DNA of 64,000 bases, from assembly GCF_000208925.1 (NCBI RefSeq), contig NW_001914899.1, positions 8,829 through 72,828 on the forward strand, in the 5' to 3' direction. This DNA is from Entamoeba histolytica HM-1:IMSS (Eukaryota; Evosea; Mastigamoebida; Endamoebidae). Positions 40,975-50,876 of the stretch are shown one piece after another. Position numbers and translations under genes: made by a program. Every line of letters starts with the position of its first letter. Within the stretch, counting starts at the first letter, position 1. Below the pieces are notes generated by a model. The model saw only the letters and a program-made list of their open reading frames with translations. It was not told where the DNA came from and searched no databases.

Positions 40975-43900
40975 TTATTTATCGTGTTCTAAATCAGGCC
41001 ATTTTTCATCAGGGAAATAAATTTTCCAACATTCCCAACAGATACCATTTTCCATATCATCTGCAACAATGTTCTTTCTTAATAAATATCTTGGGTGTTC
41101 TTCATAACAGTAGTCACAAGCAACTACTTCATTTAAGTAGGTGTTCTTCTTGTCCACTGCTTTATTTCTTTGCTTCTTTTCTAAATCTTCTTTCTTCTTT
41201 TCTTCTTTCCTAAGGTCTTCAATTGTTTTTTCTTTTGATTCAGTGGCATTCTTTTTAGATTCTAATTGGTCTTCATCCTCCTCTCCACTCTCATATTCTT
41301 CACTTTCTTCATTTCCTTCTTCTTCTGCTTCATATTCATACTCATCATCTTCTTTTTCGTATTCGTCATCACCATCTTCTTCATATTCACCAGCATCTTC
41401 ATATTCATATTCCCAATCACCATCTTCCCATTCTTCGTCATTACCATCATCTTCTTCAACATATTCAATATTATCGCCATATTTTTCTTTTAATTCTTCT
41501 TCTATCATTTTATCAATCTCATCTCTTTCTTGTTTTTCTTTATCTTCTTCTTTTTTGATTTCTTCCATCAACTGTTTAGTAGTGACTTCTTTGCATTCTT
41601 TGTCTTCGTCAGGAAGACTTTCTATATCTGTATCTTCATCCTTAAATGTTTTAATAAAATCATTTAACTCTTTATTACTTTTCCATTCATCTAGAAGTAA
41701 TTTATTTCCTTTTTCCTTCAATTTTTCTTTTTCTTGTAATTCTTTAATTCCTTGATTCCTACTTTCTTTCATTTTATTATTAAAGTCATCTTCATTTACT
41801 TTACTCCAGTCAATTTTAAGTTCTTGGTTTTCTTCTGTTATTTTTTCTTCTTCAGGTAGTTCAACCCAACTCTCTTTCTTTAAATTATAATAAACCTCTC
41901 TTGGATCATTTTGTAAGTCATAATATTCCATTCGTTCTCCTCCAGACATTCTAATAAAATGATCACTTTCTTTACCACAATACTCAGTTATTATTTCAAT
42001 GTTTATTTTTCTTTCTTTCATTCTTTCTTCAGCATAATCATATGCAACCTTAATAGCATATTTTTGTTGTAAGGGAATACTTTCATCTCCCATCCATACA
42101 TACATTCGTGTCATACAATCAAATATATAACATGATGATGGATCAGCTTGTTTCCAATTCATTCCAATTCGAATAAAATTCTGTGAAAATGGTGTTATTT
42201 CAAATGTTAATGGAGCAGCCAACCCAAGGTCTTTTGGTGAGAGACTTAAATATCCTTTCTCAACTCCATGAAGAATATCCCAAAATTCATTATAATGAAA
42301 TCCTTCTTCAAAACATACAAATTCTCTGTCTTCTTCTAATAATGTTATAGCACTTCTAATTGCTTGAATTCGAGAAATTTGATCTGTTTGTTTACCTATC
42401 CAGAGATATACAGAATATAATGTTTGAAGTGCATAACATCTATGACTTTCAATATATTTCCCAACATTTTCATCTTCAAGATTTAATTCTTCAATACGTT
42501 GTGTTCTATCTTCCATACTAATTTCAAAAAATCTATTAACAACCACTTTTTTTTCTTCTTCTTCTTTTTCATTATCAACCTCTTGTTCTTTTTCTCCGTT
42601 TTCTGTTTCATTACTTTCATTGTCTTCTTTTGGTTCATTACCTTTATTGTTTTCCTCTGTTTCTTCTGGTTTTTCTTCTTCTATTTCATCTTCTTCATAT
42701 TCCCATTCTTCATCATCTCCTGGCTCAATTAAATTTCCATCTTCATCATAATATTCTACTTCTTCATCTTCCTCATCACCATATTCATAATCCTCTTCAT
42801 TCTCATCTTCATCATAATTAGTATTATCTTCTTGAATAACAACAGTGTCTTTATAATTACCTTTTTTTACTACAATTCTTAAATTAAATAATTCTGCAAA
42901 TATTTTAGGTTCACAACCTTGAAAGACTCTCTGTTGACTAAAGATAATACGATTCTCAGATGCTTGTCGTGCATTCATTTCATTTTCTTTTCTGTTTTTA
43001 TTTTTTTCATAATATTCAACAAGGACAGGATAATTTTTCTTTAAGAATTGTGAGTAATATAATGGAGTTGATTTTTTTCCTTCCCAAAAGTAAAAATCTC
43101 TTCTCCAAATATCTCTCTCAAAATCCCATTTTTCTACTGAAACAATATATGAGTTTTCTTCATAAAATTCTCCATATTTTTCAGCAGGAATTCTGAAAAT
43201 ACTTGGTCCAACAATATCAACAAAAGCGTAAATTTGTATATCAGTTAATTTTAATGTTTCTGTAATATTATATTTTAATTCATAATCAATTGTATCTTTA
43301 GTTAATACTGTTGGTTCCCATTTTTTTTCCATCATTGATTGAATTTTTAATTTATATCCATCAATATCCCATTTGTAGTCATAAATAATAGGCTCTTTTT
43401 TTCCAACAAGCAATTGAATTTTTTTTTGTATATTTTCTTTAAATCGTTTAGAAGCATTATTTTCTTCTTTATTTTCTTCATTCTTTTGTCCTTCATCTTC
43501 TTTTTTCTTTTCTTCTTCATTTGCTTTTTCAAATTCTTTCTTTGCTTCATTAATTTCTTTAATTACAAGAGCGTTATAATCAATACGTTTAGATAATAAA
43601 CTAATATGTTTTTCATAATCATCATCAGTAATAATTGTAGTTGTATAATCCCAATCTGCAATATGATATTTAAATGCTTCTGTTTCTTTTCCTTCAAATT
43701 CATCTTGAATTTTACACCATTTTGGACGATCTACCATTTTCATAATTACTTTATTAGCTAACATCTTTAATAATTCCCATTCTTTTCTGGAACATTTCTT
43801 TCCTTTCCACATAAACATTTCATTTCCACAATCATATACATAACATCTATGACTTCTTAACATTTTTTTCGTTAATGGAATATTATCAGGTTTAATTGTT

Positions 43901-45225
43901 TTAACAATTTGACTTGTTTTAGTATTATGAGTAAATCTCATTAACATTCCAAATGATGGTTTAGTTTCAATTGGTTTATACTCTTTCATAATATATTCAC
44001 ATAATTCATTATAATTCATATCATCTAATTTTAATGCTCTATAAAATAATAACATTTTTGGTGATGGTTCCATAAAAACTTCTGATTCTTCATAATTATT
44101 TTGTGCTTTTAATACCATTGCAAATTGAAGTGCTCTATTCTTAACTCTATTAGAAGCATATTTTGTTGTAAAAACATAAACTCTTTTATTATCATCAAAT
44201 ACAAAACCATCATATGGAGTTAATGAAACATGATTTGGTTCTACTTGTTCTACACGAGTTAAATTTTTATAAACTTCATCAATTTTAAATAATCGTAATT
44301 TTCTTTTTTCTTTCTTTGGTGGATGAAGTAATTCATCAGTTGCATTTTCATCAGTATATGTAATTCCTTCTTCAAACATTTCTTTAAAAAGTTCTGACTC
44401 ATTCCCATCAACTTCATAATATATTTTAGCGTGATTATCTAAACATACACTTAGTTGTGATGCTAACATAGCACAAACTCCTTTTTTACCTACTGAAGAA
44501 TTGTTTCCATACCAACAAAAGATGTTAAATGTTTCTGCAGATTTACCTGGAGCTAAATAAATGTAAACATTTTCATGACAAAAAATGCCATATTGAGACT
44601 CTTCTTCTTCTTTATCAATTAAAAATGGAAATACACCATCAATAATATATCCTCTTGGCTCTCTTACTGCTGCAGTATTTGATCTCATTCCCCATTGAAT
44701 GTCAAATAATGTATCATATGGTGCTACATCAACATCAAACATATTACTAATCAATTTCTTATCTTTAGCTCTATCTGTATCTTCAAAAATACTTCCTTTT
44801 CTTTCTTTTTCAATCATTTCTTGAACAATTCGTTCTTTAGCTTGTTCTATTGTTTCTCCTTCATGTGGAACAACATCTTCATCTTTAATCTTTTTAAGTA
44901 ATTCCTCTTCATGGCTTTGTGCTTGTTTTCTTTTTTCTAATGCCTCAATTACCTTCTTACCAGCAGTAAGTTCTTGAGAAGTAACTTCATGTTTTTTTTC
45001 TTGTTTTCTTTCTCCGACTTTCTTTAACTCTACCATTCTTTTACCTTCTTCGTTAAGTTCTTTTACATCTTCATCTTCCTCTAAAGTTTCTTCAGTTTCT
45101 TCAGTTTCTTCTCCTTCCTCTGTTTTTTCTGTGACATGTTCTTGATTATCTTCTTCATTAGTTAATTCGGATTTTTCGTTTGTTATTTCCTCAGTTATAC
45201 CTTTTTTTCCTTCCTCTTCTGACAT
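40975..45225 (-). CDS. Large gelsolin/villin-like protein, six gelsolin repeats, C-terminal C4 motif
   Basis: The 1416-residue protein begins with about 190 acidic, helical residues, then six regions that match gelsolin-like repeats by their strand-helix pattern: around IFCWYGNNSS, VYVFTTKY, CYVYDCGNEMFMWKG, the RDFYFWEGKKS block, CYALQTLYSVYLWIGKQ and CYIFDCMTRMYVWMGDE. Six repeats is the gelsolin and villin number. Between repeats four and five lies a very acidic insert of about 100 residues, and another acidic stretch follows repeat six. It has no villin headpiece; instead the end carries CDYC and, 24 residues on, CWEC, a likely zinc site. It probably binds, caps or severs actin, perhaps with calcium; the repeats are divergent and their activity is not certain. 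Confidence 0.85.
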   Translation of the reverse strand: MSEEEGKKGITEEITNEKSELTNEEDNQEHVTEKTEEGEETEETEETLEEDEDVKELNEEGKRMVELKKVGERKQEKKHEVTSQELTAGKKVIEALEKRKQAQSHEEELLKKIKDEDVVPHEGETIEQAKERIVQEMIEKERKGSIFEDTDRAKDKKLISNMFDVDVAPYDTLFDIQWGMRSNTAAVREPRGYIIDGVFPFLIDKEEEESQYGIFCHENVYIYLAPGKSAETFNIFCWYGNNSSVGKKGVCAMLASQLSVCLDNHAKIYYEVDGNESELFKEMFEEGITYTDENATDELLHPPKKEKRKLRLFKIDEVYKNLTRVEQVEPNHVSLTPYDGFVFDDNKRVYVFTTKYASNRVKNRALQFAMVLKAQNNYEESEVFMEPSPKMLLFYRALKLDDMNYNELCEYIMKEYKPIETKPSFGMLMRFTHNTKTSQIVKTIKPDNIPLTKKMLRSHRCYVYDCGNEMFMWKGKKCSRKEWELLKMLANKVIMKMVDRPKWCKIQDEFEGKETEAFKYHIADWDYTTTIITDDDYEKHISLLSKRIDYNALVIKEINEAKKEFEKANEEEKKKEDEGQKNEENKEENNASKRFKENIQKKIQLLVGKKEPIIYDYKWDIDGYKLKIQSMMEKKWEPTVLTKDTIDYELKYNITETLKLTDIQIYAFVDIVGPSIFRIPAEKYGEFYEENSYIVSVEKWDFERDIWRRDFYFWEGKKSTPLYYSQFLKKNYPVLVEYYEKNKNRKENEMNARQASENRIIFSQQRVFQGCEPKIFAELFNLRIVVKKGNYKDTVVIQEDNTNYDEDENEEDYEYGDEEDEEVEYYDEDGNLIEPGDDEEWEYEEDEIEEEKPEETEENNKGNEPKEDNESNETENGEKEQEVDNEKEEEEKKVVVNRFFEISMEDRTQRIEELNLEDENVGKYIESHRCYALQTLYSVYLWIGKQTDQISRIQAIRSAITLLEEDREFVCFEEGFHYNEFWDILHGVEKGYLSLSPKDLGLAAPLTFEITPFSQNFIRIGMNWKQADPSSCYIFDCMTRMYVWMGDESIPLQQKYAIKVAYDYAEERMKERKINIEIITEYCGKESDHFIRMSGGERMEYYDLQNDPREVYYNLKKESWVELPEEEKITEENQELKIDWSKVNEDDFNNKMKESRNQGIKELQEKEKLKEKGNKLLLDEWKSNKELNDFIKTFKDEDTDIESLPDEDKECKEVTTKQLMEEIKKEEDKEKQERDEIDKMIEEELKEKYGDNIEYVEEDDGNDEEWEDGDWEYEYEDAGEYEEDGDDEYEKEDDEYEYEAEEEGNEESEEYESGEEDEDQLESKKNATESKEKTIEDLRKEEKKKEDLEKKQRNKAVDKKNTYLNEVVACDYCYEEHPRYLLRKNIVADDMENGICWECWKIYFPDEKWPDLEHDK

Positions 45226-47409
45226 ATCTACTTTTAAATCTGATTTTTTAGTTCAACCTTTTTTTATCCTCATAAAAAACAAAATTTTAGTATTTTTCAA
45301 ATATGATTTTGTTGGTTATTAATAACATTAATGTTATTAATAACTTTTTGTTATTTACTTCTAAATGAAAAATTTTTTGTCTAATATTCTATCTTAGTAT
45401 GAAAAAATAAGCATATTGTTAATTGATGTTCAATAATAACTTTATTCTTCCATTAAATAAAACACAAGTCTCTTAATATATGAAAAACAGGTAAACAATT
45501 CAATTTCTTGCAAAATTCTAAATAAATTTTAAAAACAAAGGATATATTATAACAAAAGAAAAAGAATAAAACATTATTTTTTTATAGATTCTTAGTTTGA
45601 GTAATGAAACTAACTACCCAACAAAAACACATGTGTTAAAATTATTATTATTAATGGTAATGAAACACCTCCAAGTGATATTCATGAATATGTCTATCAG
45701 TGAAATAAGTTTTAATAATACTAAAGAATACTAATTTTTAAAAAGTAGAAAGAAAGAATATTAAATGTCTCAACCAAATTAAACTCATTCCTTTTTAATA
45801 AAACAAATTCAAAAAATAAACAATAAATTTAAATGTTTGTGATTCTTCATTTTTAAAAGACTTTAATTAACAATAATCAATCATGTAATTTCATATTGAA
45901 ACTAAAAAACAAAGTTTCTTGAGCTAAAAACTCTCATTATAATATGAAAAATACAATTTGTCAACTTTATTTTCGTTCTTTTTTGAATAGTATTTTTTAT
46001 ATTCATATGAATTAAATTGGATTTGGGTTATTAAATATTTTTTATTGTTTAGTATTTATTTGAAAAGAAGATTAAAGGTGGCATGTCTAAAACACCACAC
46101 ACAAACACTAGTACAAATTCAAGCATCGACTCTGCACGTTATTATTTGGTTATGACGGTGTATTTGAATTAGAAATGTATTAGGTAAAGTTGCAAAAGGT
46201 GGAGCAAGATATTATGATAGAACATTACATGGTGTAATATAAGGAAGTACTAAAGTGTGGGTAAGGCTAAAAGAAAATTAAACATAATAATATAGTGGGA
46301 ATGAAATAGTCTTTTCTCTCATTCATAAAATAAAGATAAAATGAAAAATGAAAATGTTTAAAATTAAGGCAGAAAATAAACAAAAGGATAAAAAGAAGAA
46401 TTAAGCAGAAGAAGGATGAGAAGACATTAATAGGAAAAAATAAAACAAAGAAATGATTTTCTCATTTTTCAAGAAAAACATAAATGATAAGTTAAAGAAA
46501 AAGATTACTCTTTTTTAATAAGCGAAGGGATTAATCTCCGCTAAACTAGGAAGAATATATGAAAAATCTATTAACACTTAATTAACTAATTTTTATTGTA
46601 TTTATTTGAAAAGAATAGAATAAATCCCATTTTAATCGAGTTTGAAATAAGACACATCCCAAAAGTATTTAATAACCAAGTTTTAAGAATAATTAATTGT
46701 TTGTCATAAATTAATAACTTTATTAACTTGAGTTTCACTCATAAAAAAATATAATTTTATTGAATATTCATTTGCTTTTGAAAAGAAGGAATTAACGCCT
46801 TCGTTGTTGTTCTAGTTGGTTTTAATGAATAGGAAAATGGAAGGATATTTCTAAGAATAGATAAACCCTATAACATTCTAATATAAATAGCAAAAATATG
46901 TTATGAATTATTCAAGATTGTTGGAGTTAGTTTTGCAAAAAATTTACCATTTCATAATCAATAAATTGAATAAAATATTTAAGAATTTTTAAAAGTAATT
47001 CGAATTAAGATTTGTTGGAAATAAACAATAATTATTTTGGATTAATTTCAGAGTCTTCTGAACCTAAAAATATCTCATGAAATGCGTTTGTTAATCAAAT
47101 ATAAACCATAAAAGGAAGATAGTGTTTTAATAAAAAAATAATATCTATATCCAACATTATAAAAAGTGTTTTTATTTTTCCATAAATATAGTATTATTCT
47201 TAAAGTGATGTTTTTTTTTTTGTTAGAAAGGAGGAGGTTATCATTAATTTTTATTCATTATTATTTTAATATAGACATTCAGCCAATACTTTATGAAAAA
47301 AAATAGAATTTTTAAGATAAGAAGAATTAATAGAAAGATTGAGTCGGTTATTTGTTTCAGTTTTATTAATTTATCATCTTGGATAATTTAAAACTACTAA
47401 CTATACAAA
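45226..47409. other. Gene desert of about 2.2 kb with possible relics
   Basis: No intact gene is seen between the divergent gelsolin-like and TMK starts. Three copies of a TTTGAAAAGAA word occur (about 46058-46068, 46606-46616 and 46776-46786), each shortly after a T-rich run, and two imperfect hairpins lie near 46522-46543 (AGCGAAGGG...CTCCGCT) and 46786-46803 (GAAGGAATTAACGCCTTC). A possible histone H4 relic lies at 46180-46281. No LINE or SINE ends are recognised. Confidence 0.5.
46180..46281 (+). pseudogene. Possible histone H4 gene relic
   Basis: One frame reads LGKVAKGGARYYDRTL, then HGVI, a TAA, then GSTKVWVRL. It can be laid on the histone H4 N-terminal region (GLGKGGAKRHRKVL, DNIQGITKPAIRRL) with roughly half the residues the same, and the TAA falls exactly where H4 has a CAA glutamine codon. 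No histone fold follows. A short frame with an ATG at 46083 lies just upstream and could be its old start. The match is short and could be chance. Confidence 0.3.
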
Positions 47410-50400
47410 ATGAATGTCACCTCTTTTATTGGATTATTATTATTATTTTGTGTTTTATGTCTTTCAGATAACTGCAAAAATTATACAGATGGTGTTTGTA
47501 CTGATTGCTCTTCTGGATATTATTTAAATAATAGCTTATGTAAATCTTGTTCTACTCTTGACTCAAATTGCCAAAGTTGTTCTACTAATTCAGCTGTGTG
47601 CTTAGTCTGCAAAAACAAATATTATCCAAACGGAAGTGGATGTTCAACATGTGCTTCAAAAAATTGTGGAGATGATTGCAATACTTCCAATGGAATATGT
47701 ACTACATGCATTAATAATTATTATCCCATAAATGGTATTTGTAAATCTTGTTCTACTCTTGACTCAAATTGTCAAAGCTGCTCTGATAAAACTAGAATTT
47801 GCTTAAAATGTCAAAGAGGATTTAACTTAGCGAGTAATCAAACTAAATGTATTAAATGTGAGAATAATATTGGTTGTGAATTTTGTGACTCAACATCTGC
47901 AAAGTGTGGTGCATGTAAAGACAAGTATTACTTAAACCCATCTTCTCATCTTTGTGTTGCATGTCCATCACATTGCATGAAATGTGTTTCTGGTAGTAAG
48001 TGCATTTCATGTGAAGACTCTTATATACTTTATCAAGGCTTGTGTGTTCAAAAAGTTTGTGATACTACACCAATAGAAAATATTGATACTGTATGTAGTG
48101 AAAATTGTAACTCTCTAATAACAGACAAACCAAAATGTTCACATATAGATACACCAGTTGATGCATGTGACAAAAGTAAACAACAATTAAATTATGAAGA
48201 ATGTATTCTTTGTAGAGATGGATATTTATTGAATTCTAACAATTGTATTGAACAGTCAAATTATGTACAATGTAATAGAGAAGTTTGCTTTACTAAAGAA
48301 GGGTTTTACCAAGATGTCTCTTCAAAAGAGATTAAATCATGTCTTAATGAGTTTGAAGTTGGTAGCACTTCTTTATGTAGAATATATAAAGAGAAAGTAT
48401 ATCCTCTTAAATGCTCAGATAAATACTATTATATAAATAGATATTTAGACTCAGTCCAATGTGTTTCATCAATACCAAATNNNNNNNNNNNNNNNNNNNN
48501 NNNNNNNNNNNNNNNNNNNNNNNNNNNNNNNNNNNNNNNNNNNNNNNNNNNNNNNNNNNNNNNNNNNNNNNNNNNNNNNNGTTATTATCCAGTAGGATTG
48601 AAAAGTAATATTAAGACAGAGATAGAAAATAGTTGTTTGGTAAGAAATGAAATTGGGTGTATTCGTTGTAAAATTGGATATTATCTTGATCCTACTACTT
48701 CAACGTGTAGAACTTGTAAAGAAGAGTGTACTTCTTGTATATCCTTAAGTCAGTGTAATTCATGTAAATCAGGATATTATTCAATTAATGGTGATTGTAT
48801 TTTGTCAGCAGGGAATTGTGATAGATTTATTGTAGGTAATACTCAAAGTTGTTTAGAATGTAAAGAAGGGTATTACCGAAATTCTTCATTAATGTGTGAT
48901 GTATGTCCAGAAGGATGTCGTTGTGTAAATCCTGATTTTTGTACCTCATGTTTTAGTGGATATTTCAAGACTCCTGATATGCTTTGGTGTGAGTCAACAA
49001 CTAGTCTAACTCATTGCACTAATATCACAACAGAAGGTTGTATAAAATGTGAAGAAGGTACATACCTTTCTAATGGGAGATGTATAAAATGTGGAACAGG
49101 ATGTAAAACATGCAAAACAAGTGGAGATAATTCATGTACTTCATGTAAAGAAGGATTTATCAGGTCATCAGAAAGAAAAATGTTTTCATGTACATATTAT
49201 ACTAATGTTTCAAATTGTTTAAAGGAAGAGAATGAACATTGTGTTTTATGTTCTAGAAGATACAGATTGAGTGATAACAGATTAAGTTGTGAAGAAAAGT
49301 CAATGACAGGTATAATTGTTGGATGTGTTTTAGCATGTATTGTTATAATGTTAATTATTGTTACGATAATATCATTAATTCTTTTCATTAGAATAGAACG
49401 TAATATAAGAAAAAGAAATTCCGAAACGATTTGTGTTTTTAAGATGAAATATAATAATATTCAATTTATAGAGCTTAGTCCAAATTCTCCATTACTCATT
49501 AATAAGAAAAACATAACATTTGACTGTGAGAATGTATTTTTACCTGTTGGAAGTGAAACAAAAGATATAATATGTGTTGGCAATAATGGGAAAAACGAAA
49601 TAAAAGTTCAATTTACATCAAAAGAACAGAATGATAAATTTCTTCTAAGAGTTCAACCACCATTAGTTGCTCTTGAAGGAGGGTATGCGTGTGAATTTGA
49701 AATTTTTATTCAACCATTGTGCACATGTAAAATAGAAGAGAAGTTATCAGTTATTGGATTTGATATGAAAGAAGGAAAGGAGATAATAGAAACTGTCACA
49801 ATAAAAACTGAAACAGAGATGACAACTAAGATTGATCCAGATGAATTAGTTCAAGAAAAGAAAATAGGAGAAGGAACATTTGGGATTGTTTATCTTGGAA
49901 TTTTTAGAGGAAATAAAGTTGCTATTAAAAGAATGAAAGATATACAAGATGATGAAGATGCGTTAATAGAATTTGAGAAAGAGATATTTATGTTAGATAA
50001 ATTTAGATGTGATTATATTATTCACTTTTATGGAGCAGTATTTATTCCTAATAAAATATGTATGGTAACAGAATATGCAGAATTTGGTTCATTACAAGAC
50101 ATGATGAAAAAAGAAAAAAATATACAAATACGTTTATTTATGAAAATCAAAATATTGATTGATGCTGCAAAAGGAATTTCATATCTTCATTCAAATGGAA
50201 TATTACATCGAGATATTAAACCTGATAATATCTTAGTATTATCAATTGATGAATCCTCAAAAGTAAATGGAAAATTAACAGACTTTGGGTCATCAAGAAA
50301 TATTAATATGATGATGACAAATATGACATTCACAAAAGGAATAGGAACACCAACTTATATGGCTCCTGAAATTTTACAACAACAAAAATATAAAAAAACA

Positions 50401-50652
50401 GCAGACATTTATTCATTTGGTATTACTATGTACGAAACATTCCACTGGGGTGAATGTTATCCAAAATTGTTATTTAAATTCCCATGGGCTATTGCTGATT
50501 TTATTAATAAAGGACAAAGAAGAGAAAGACCAGACAATATTCCAGAACCAATCTATAAACTAATCACACTTTGTTGGGCACAAGAACCTAAAGAAAGACT
50601 CCCGATTGATTCAATAATAGAAAAATTAGAGTCATTCTTACAAAGTTGCTAA
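47410..50652 (+). CDS. Cysteine-rich transmembrane kinase (TMK family), interrupted by an assembly gap
   Basis: The frame is open from 47410 to 50652 on both sides of 100 N (48481-48580), so the true length (about 1080 residues as given) is uncertain. A signal peptide is followed by about 600 residues of CxxC furin-like repeats outside the cell, one membrane helix (about 634-662), a ~150-residue linker and a C-terminal kinase domain. The kinase has GEGTFGIVYLG, Lys840 in VAIK, HRDIKPDN with Asp935, DFGSS with Asp958, and GTPTYMAPEI, so it should be active. Entamoeba has a large family of such receptors, used to sense ligands and in growth and phagocytosis. The repeats CKSCSTLDSNCQSC occur twice early on. 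The ligand and TMK subgroup are not determined. Confidence 0.93.
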   Translation: MNVTSFIGLLLLFCVLCLSDNCKNYTDGVCTDCSSGYYLNNSLCKSCSTLDSNCQSCSTNSAVCLVCKNKYYPNGSGCSTCASKNCGDDCNTSNGICTTCINNYYPINGICKSCSTLDSNCQSCSDKTRICLKCQRGFNLASNQTKCIKCENNIGCEFCDSTSAKCGACKDKYYLNPSSHLCVACPSHCMKCVSGSKCISCEDSYILYQGLCVQKVCDTTPIENIDTVCSENCNSLITDKPKCSHIDTPVDACDKSKQQLNYEECILCRDGYLLNSNNCIEQSNYVQCNREVCFTKEGFYQDVSSKEIKSCLNEFEVGSTSLCRIYKEKVYPLKCSDKYYYINRYLDSVQCVSSIPNXXXXXXXXXXXXXXXXXXXXXXXXXXXXXXXXXXYYPVGLKSNIKTEIENSCLVRNEIGCIRCKIGYYLDPTTSTCRTCKEECTSCISLSQCNSCKSGYYSINGDCILSAGNCDRFIVGNTQSCLECKEGYYRNSSLMCDVCPEGCRCVNPDFCTSCFSGYFKTPDMLWCESTTSLTHCTNITTEGCIKCEEGTYLSNGRCIKCGTGCKTCKTSGDNSCTSCKEGFIRSSERKMFSCTYYTNVSNCLKEENEHCVLCSRRYRLSDNRLSCEEKSMTGIIVGCVLACIVIMLIIVTIISLILFIRIERNIRKRNSETICVFKMKYNNIQFIELSPNSPLLINKKNITFDCENVFLPVGSETKDIICVGNNGKNEIKVQFTSKEQNDKFLLRVQPPLVALEGGYACEFEIFIQPLCTCKIEEKLSVIGFDMKEGKEIIETVTIKTETEMTTKIDPDELVQEKKIGEGTFGIVYLGIFRGNKVAIKRMKDIQDDEDALIEFEKEIFMLDKFRCDYIIHFYGAVFIPNKICMVTEYAEFGSLQDMMKKEKNIQIRLFMKIKILIDAAKGISYLHSNGILHRDIKPDNILVLSIDESSKVNGKLTDFGSSRNINMMMTNMTFTKGIGTPTYMAPEILQQQKYKKTADIYSFGITMYETFHWGECYPKLLFKFPWAIADFINKGQRRERPDNIPEPIYKLITLCWAQEPKERLPIDSIIEKLESFLQSC
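48481..48580. other. Assembly gap (100 N)
   Basis: Exactly 100 unknown bases in the cysteine-repeat region of the TMK gene. The round number points to a placeholder of unknown size; both flanks are in one frame with this spacing, which may be luck. Repetitive CxxC sequence is a likely cause of the gap. Confidence 0.95.
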
Positions 50653-50847
50653 TTGTTAAATTTCAAATTATTTCTTTTTTGTTGTACATAAAAATAACAC
50701 AAAATATTGTTTTGTTTTTCTTTTTTCTATTTTTTTTTTTCATTTCTTTCATTCACTTCTCAATAAATTCGGGATTTTAAGGAAAAAAAGTTAAAAAAAG
50801 TTTTTTTTTAGAAAAGAAAAAAAGGAAAATAAAACGTTTTGATTAAG

Positions 50848-50855
50848 AATGAACT
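50848..50855 (+). promoter_or_regulatory. GAAC element (AATGAACT) of the Cdc15-like kinase gene
   Basis: AATGAACT, a full match to the Entamoeba GAAC core, lies 21 bases before the ATG at 50877. No clear TATTTAAA box is seen next to it. Confidence 0.55.
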
Positions 50856-50876
50856 AAAAAACAACTAAAAGCACGA

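Noticed and set aside
41141..41755. Ser-rich plus-strand frame over the gelsolin-like gene
   Set aside because: Antisense shadow of the acidic coding region (GAA and GAT read as TTC and ATC).
45226..47409. LINE or SINE remnant
   Set aside because: No reverse-transcriptase or endonuclease coding fragments, no typical tail and no target duplication visible; cannot be supported without a repeat library.
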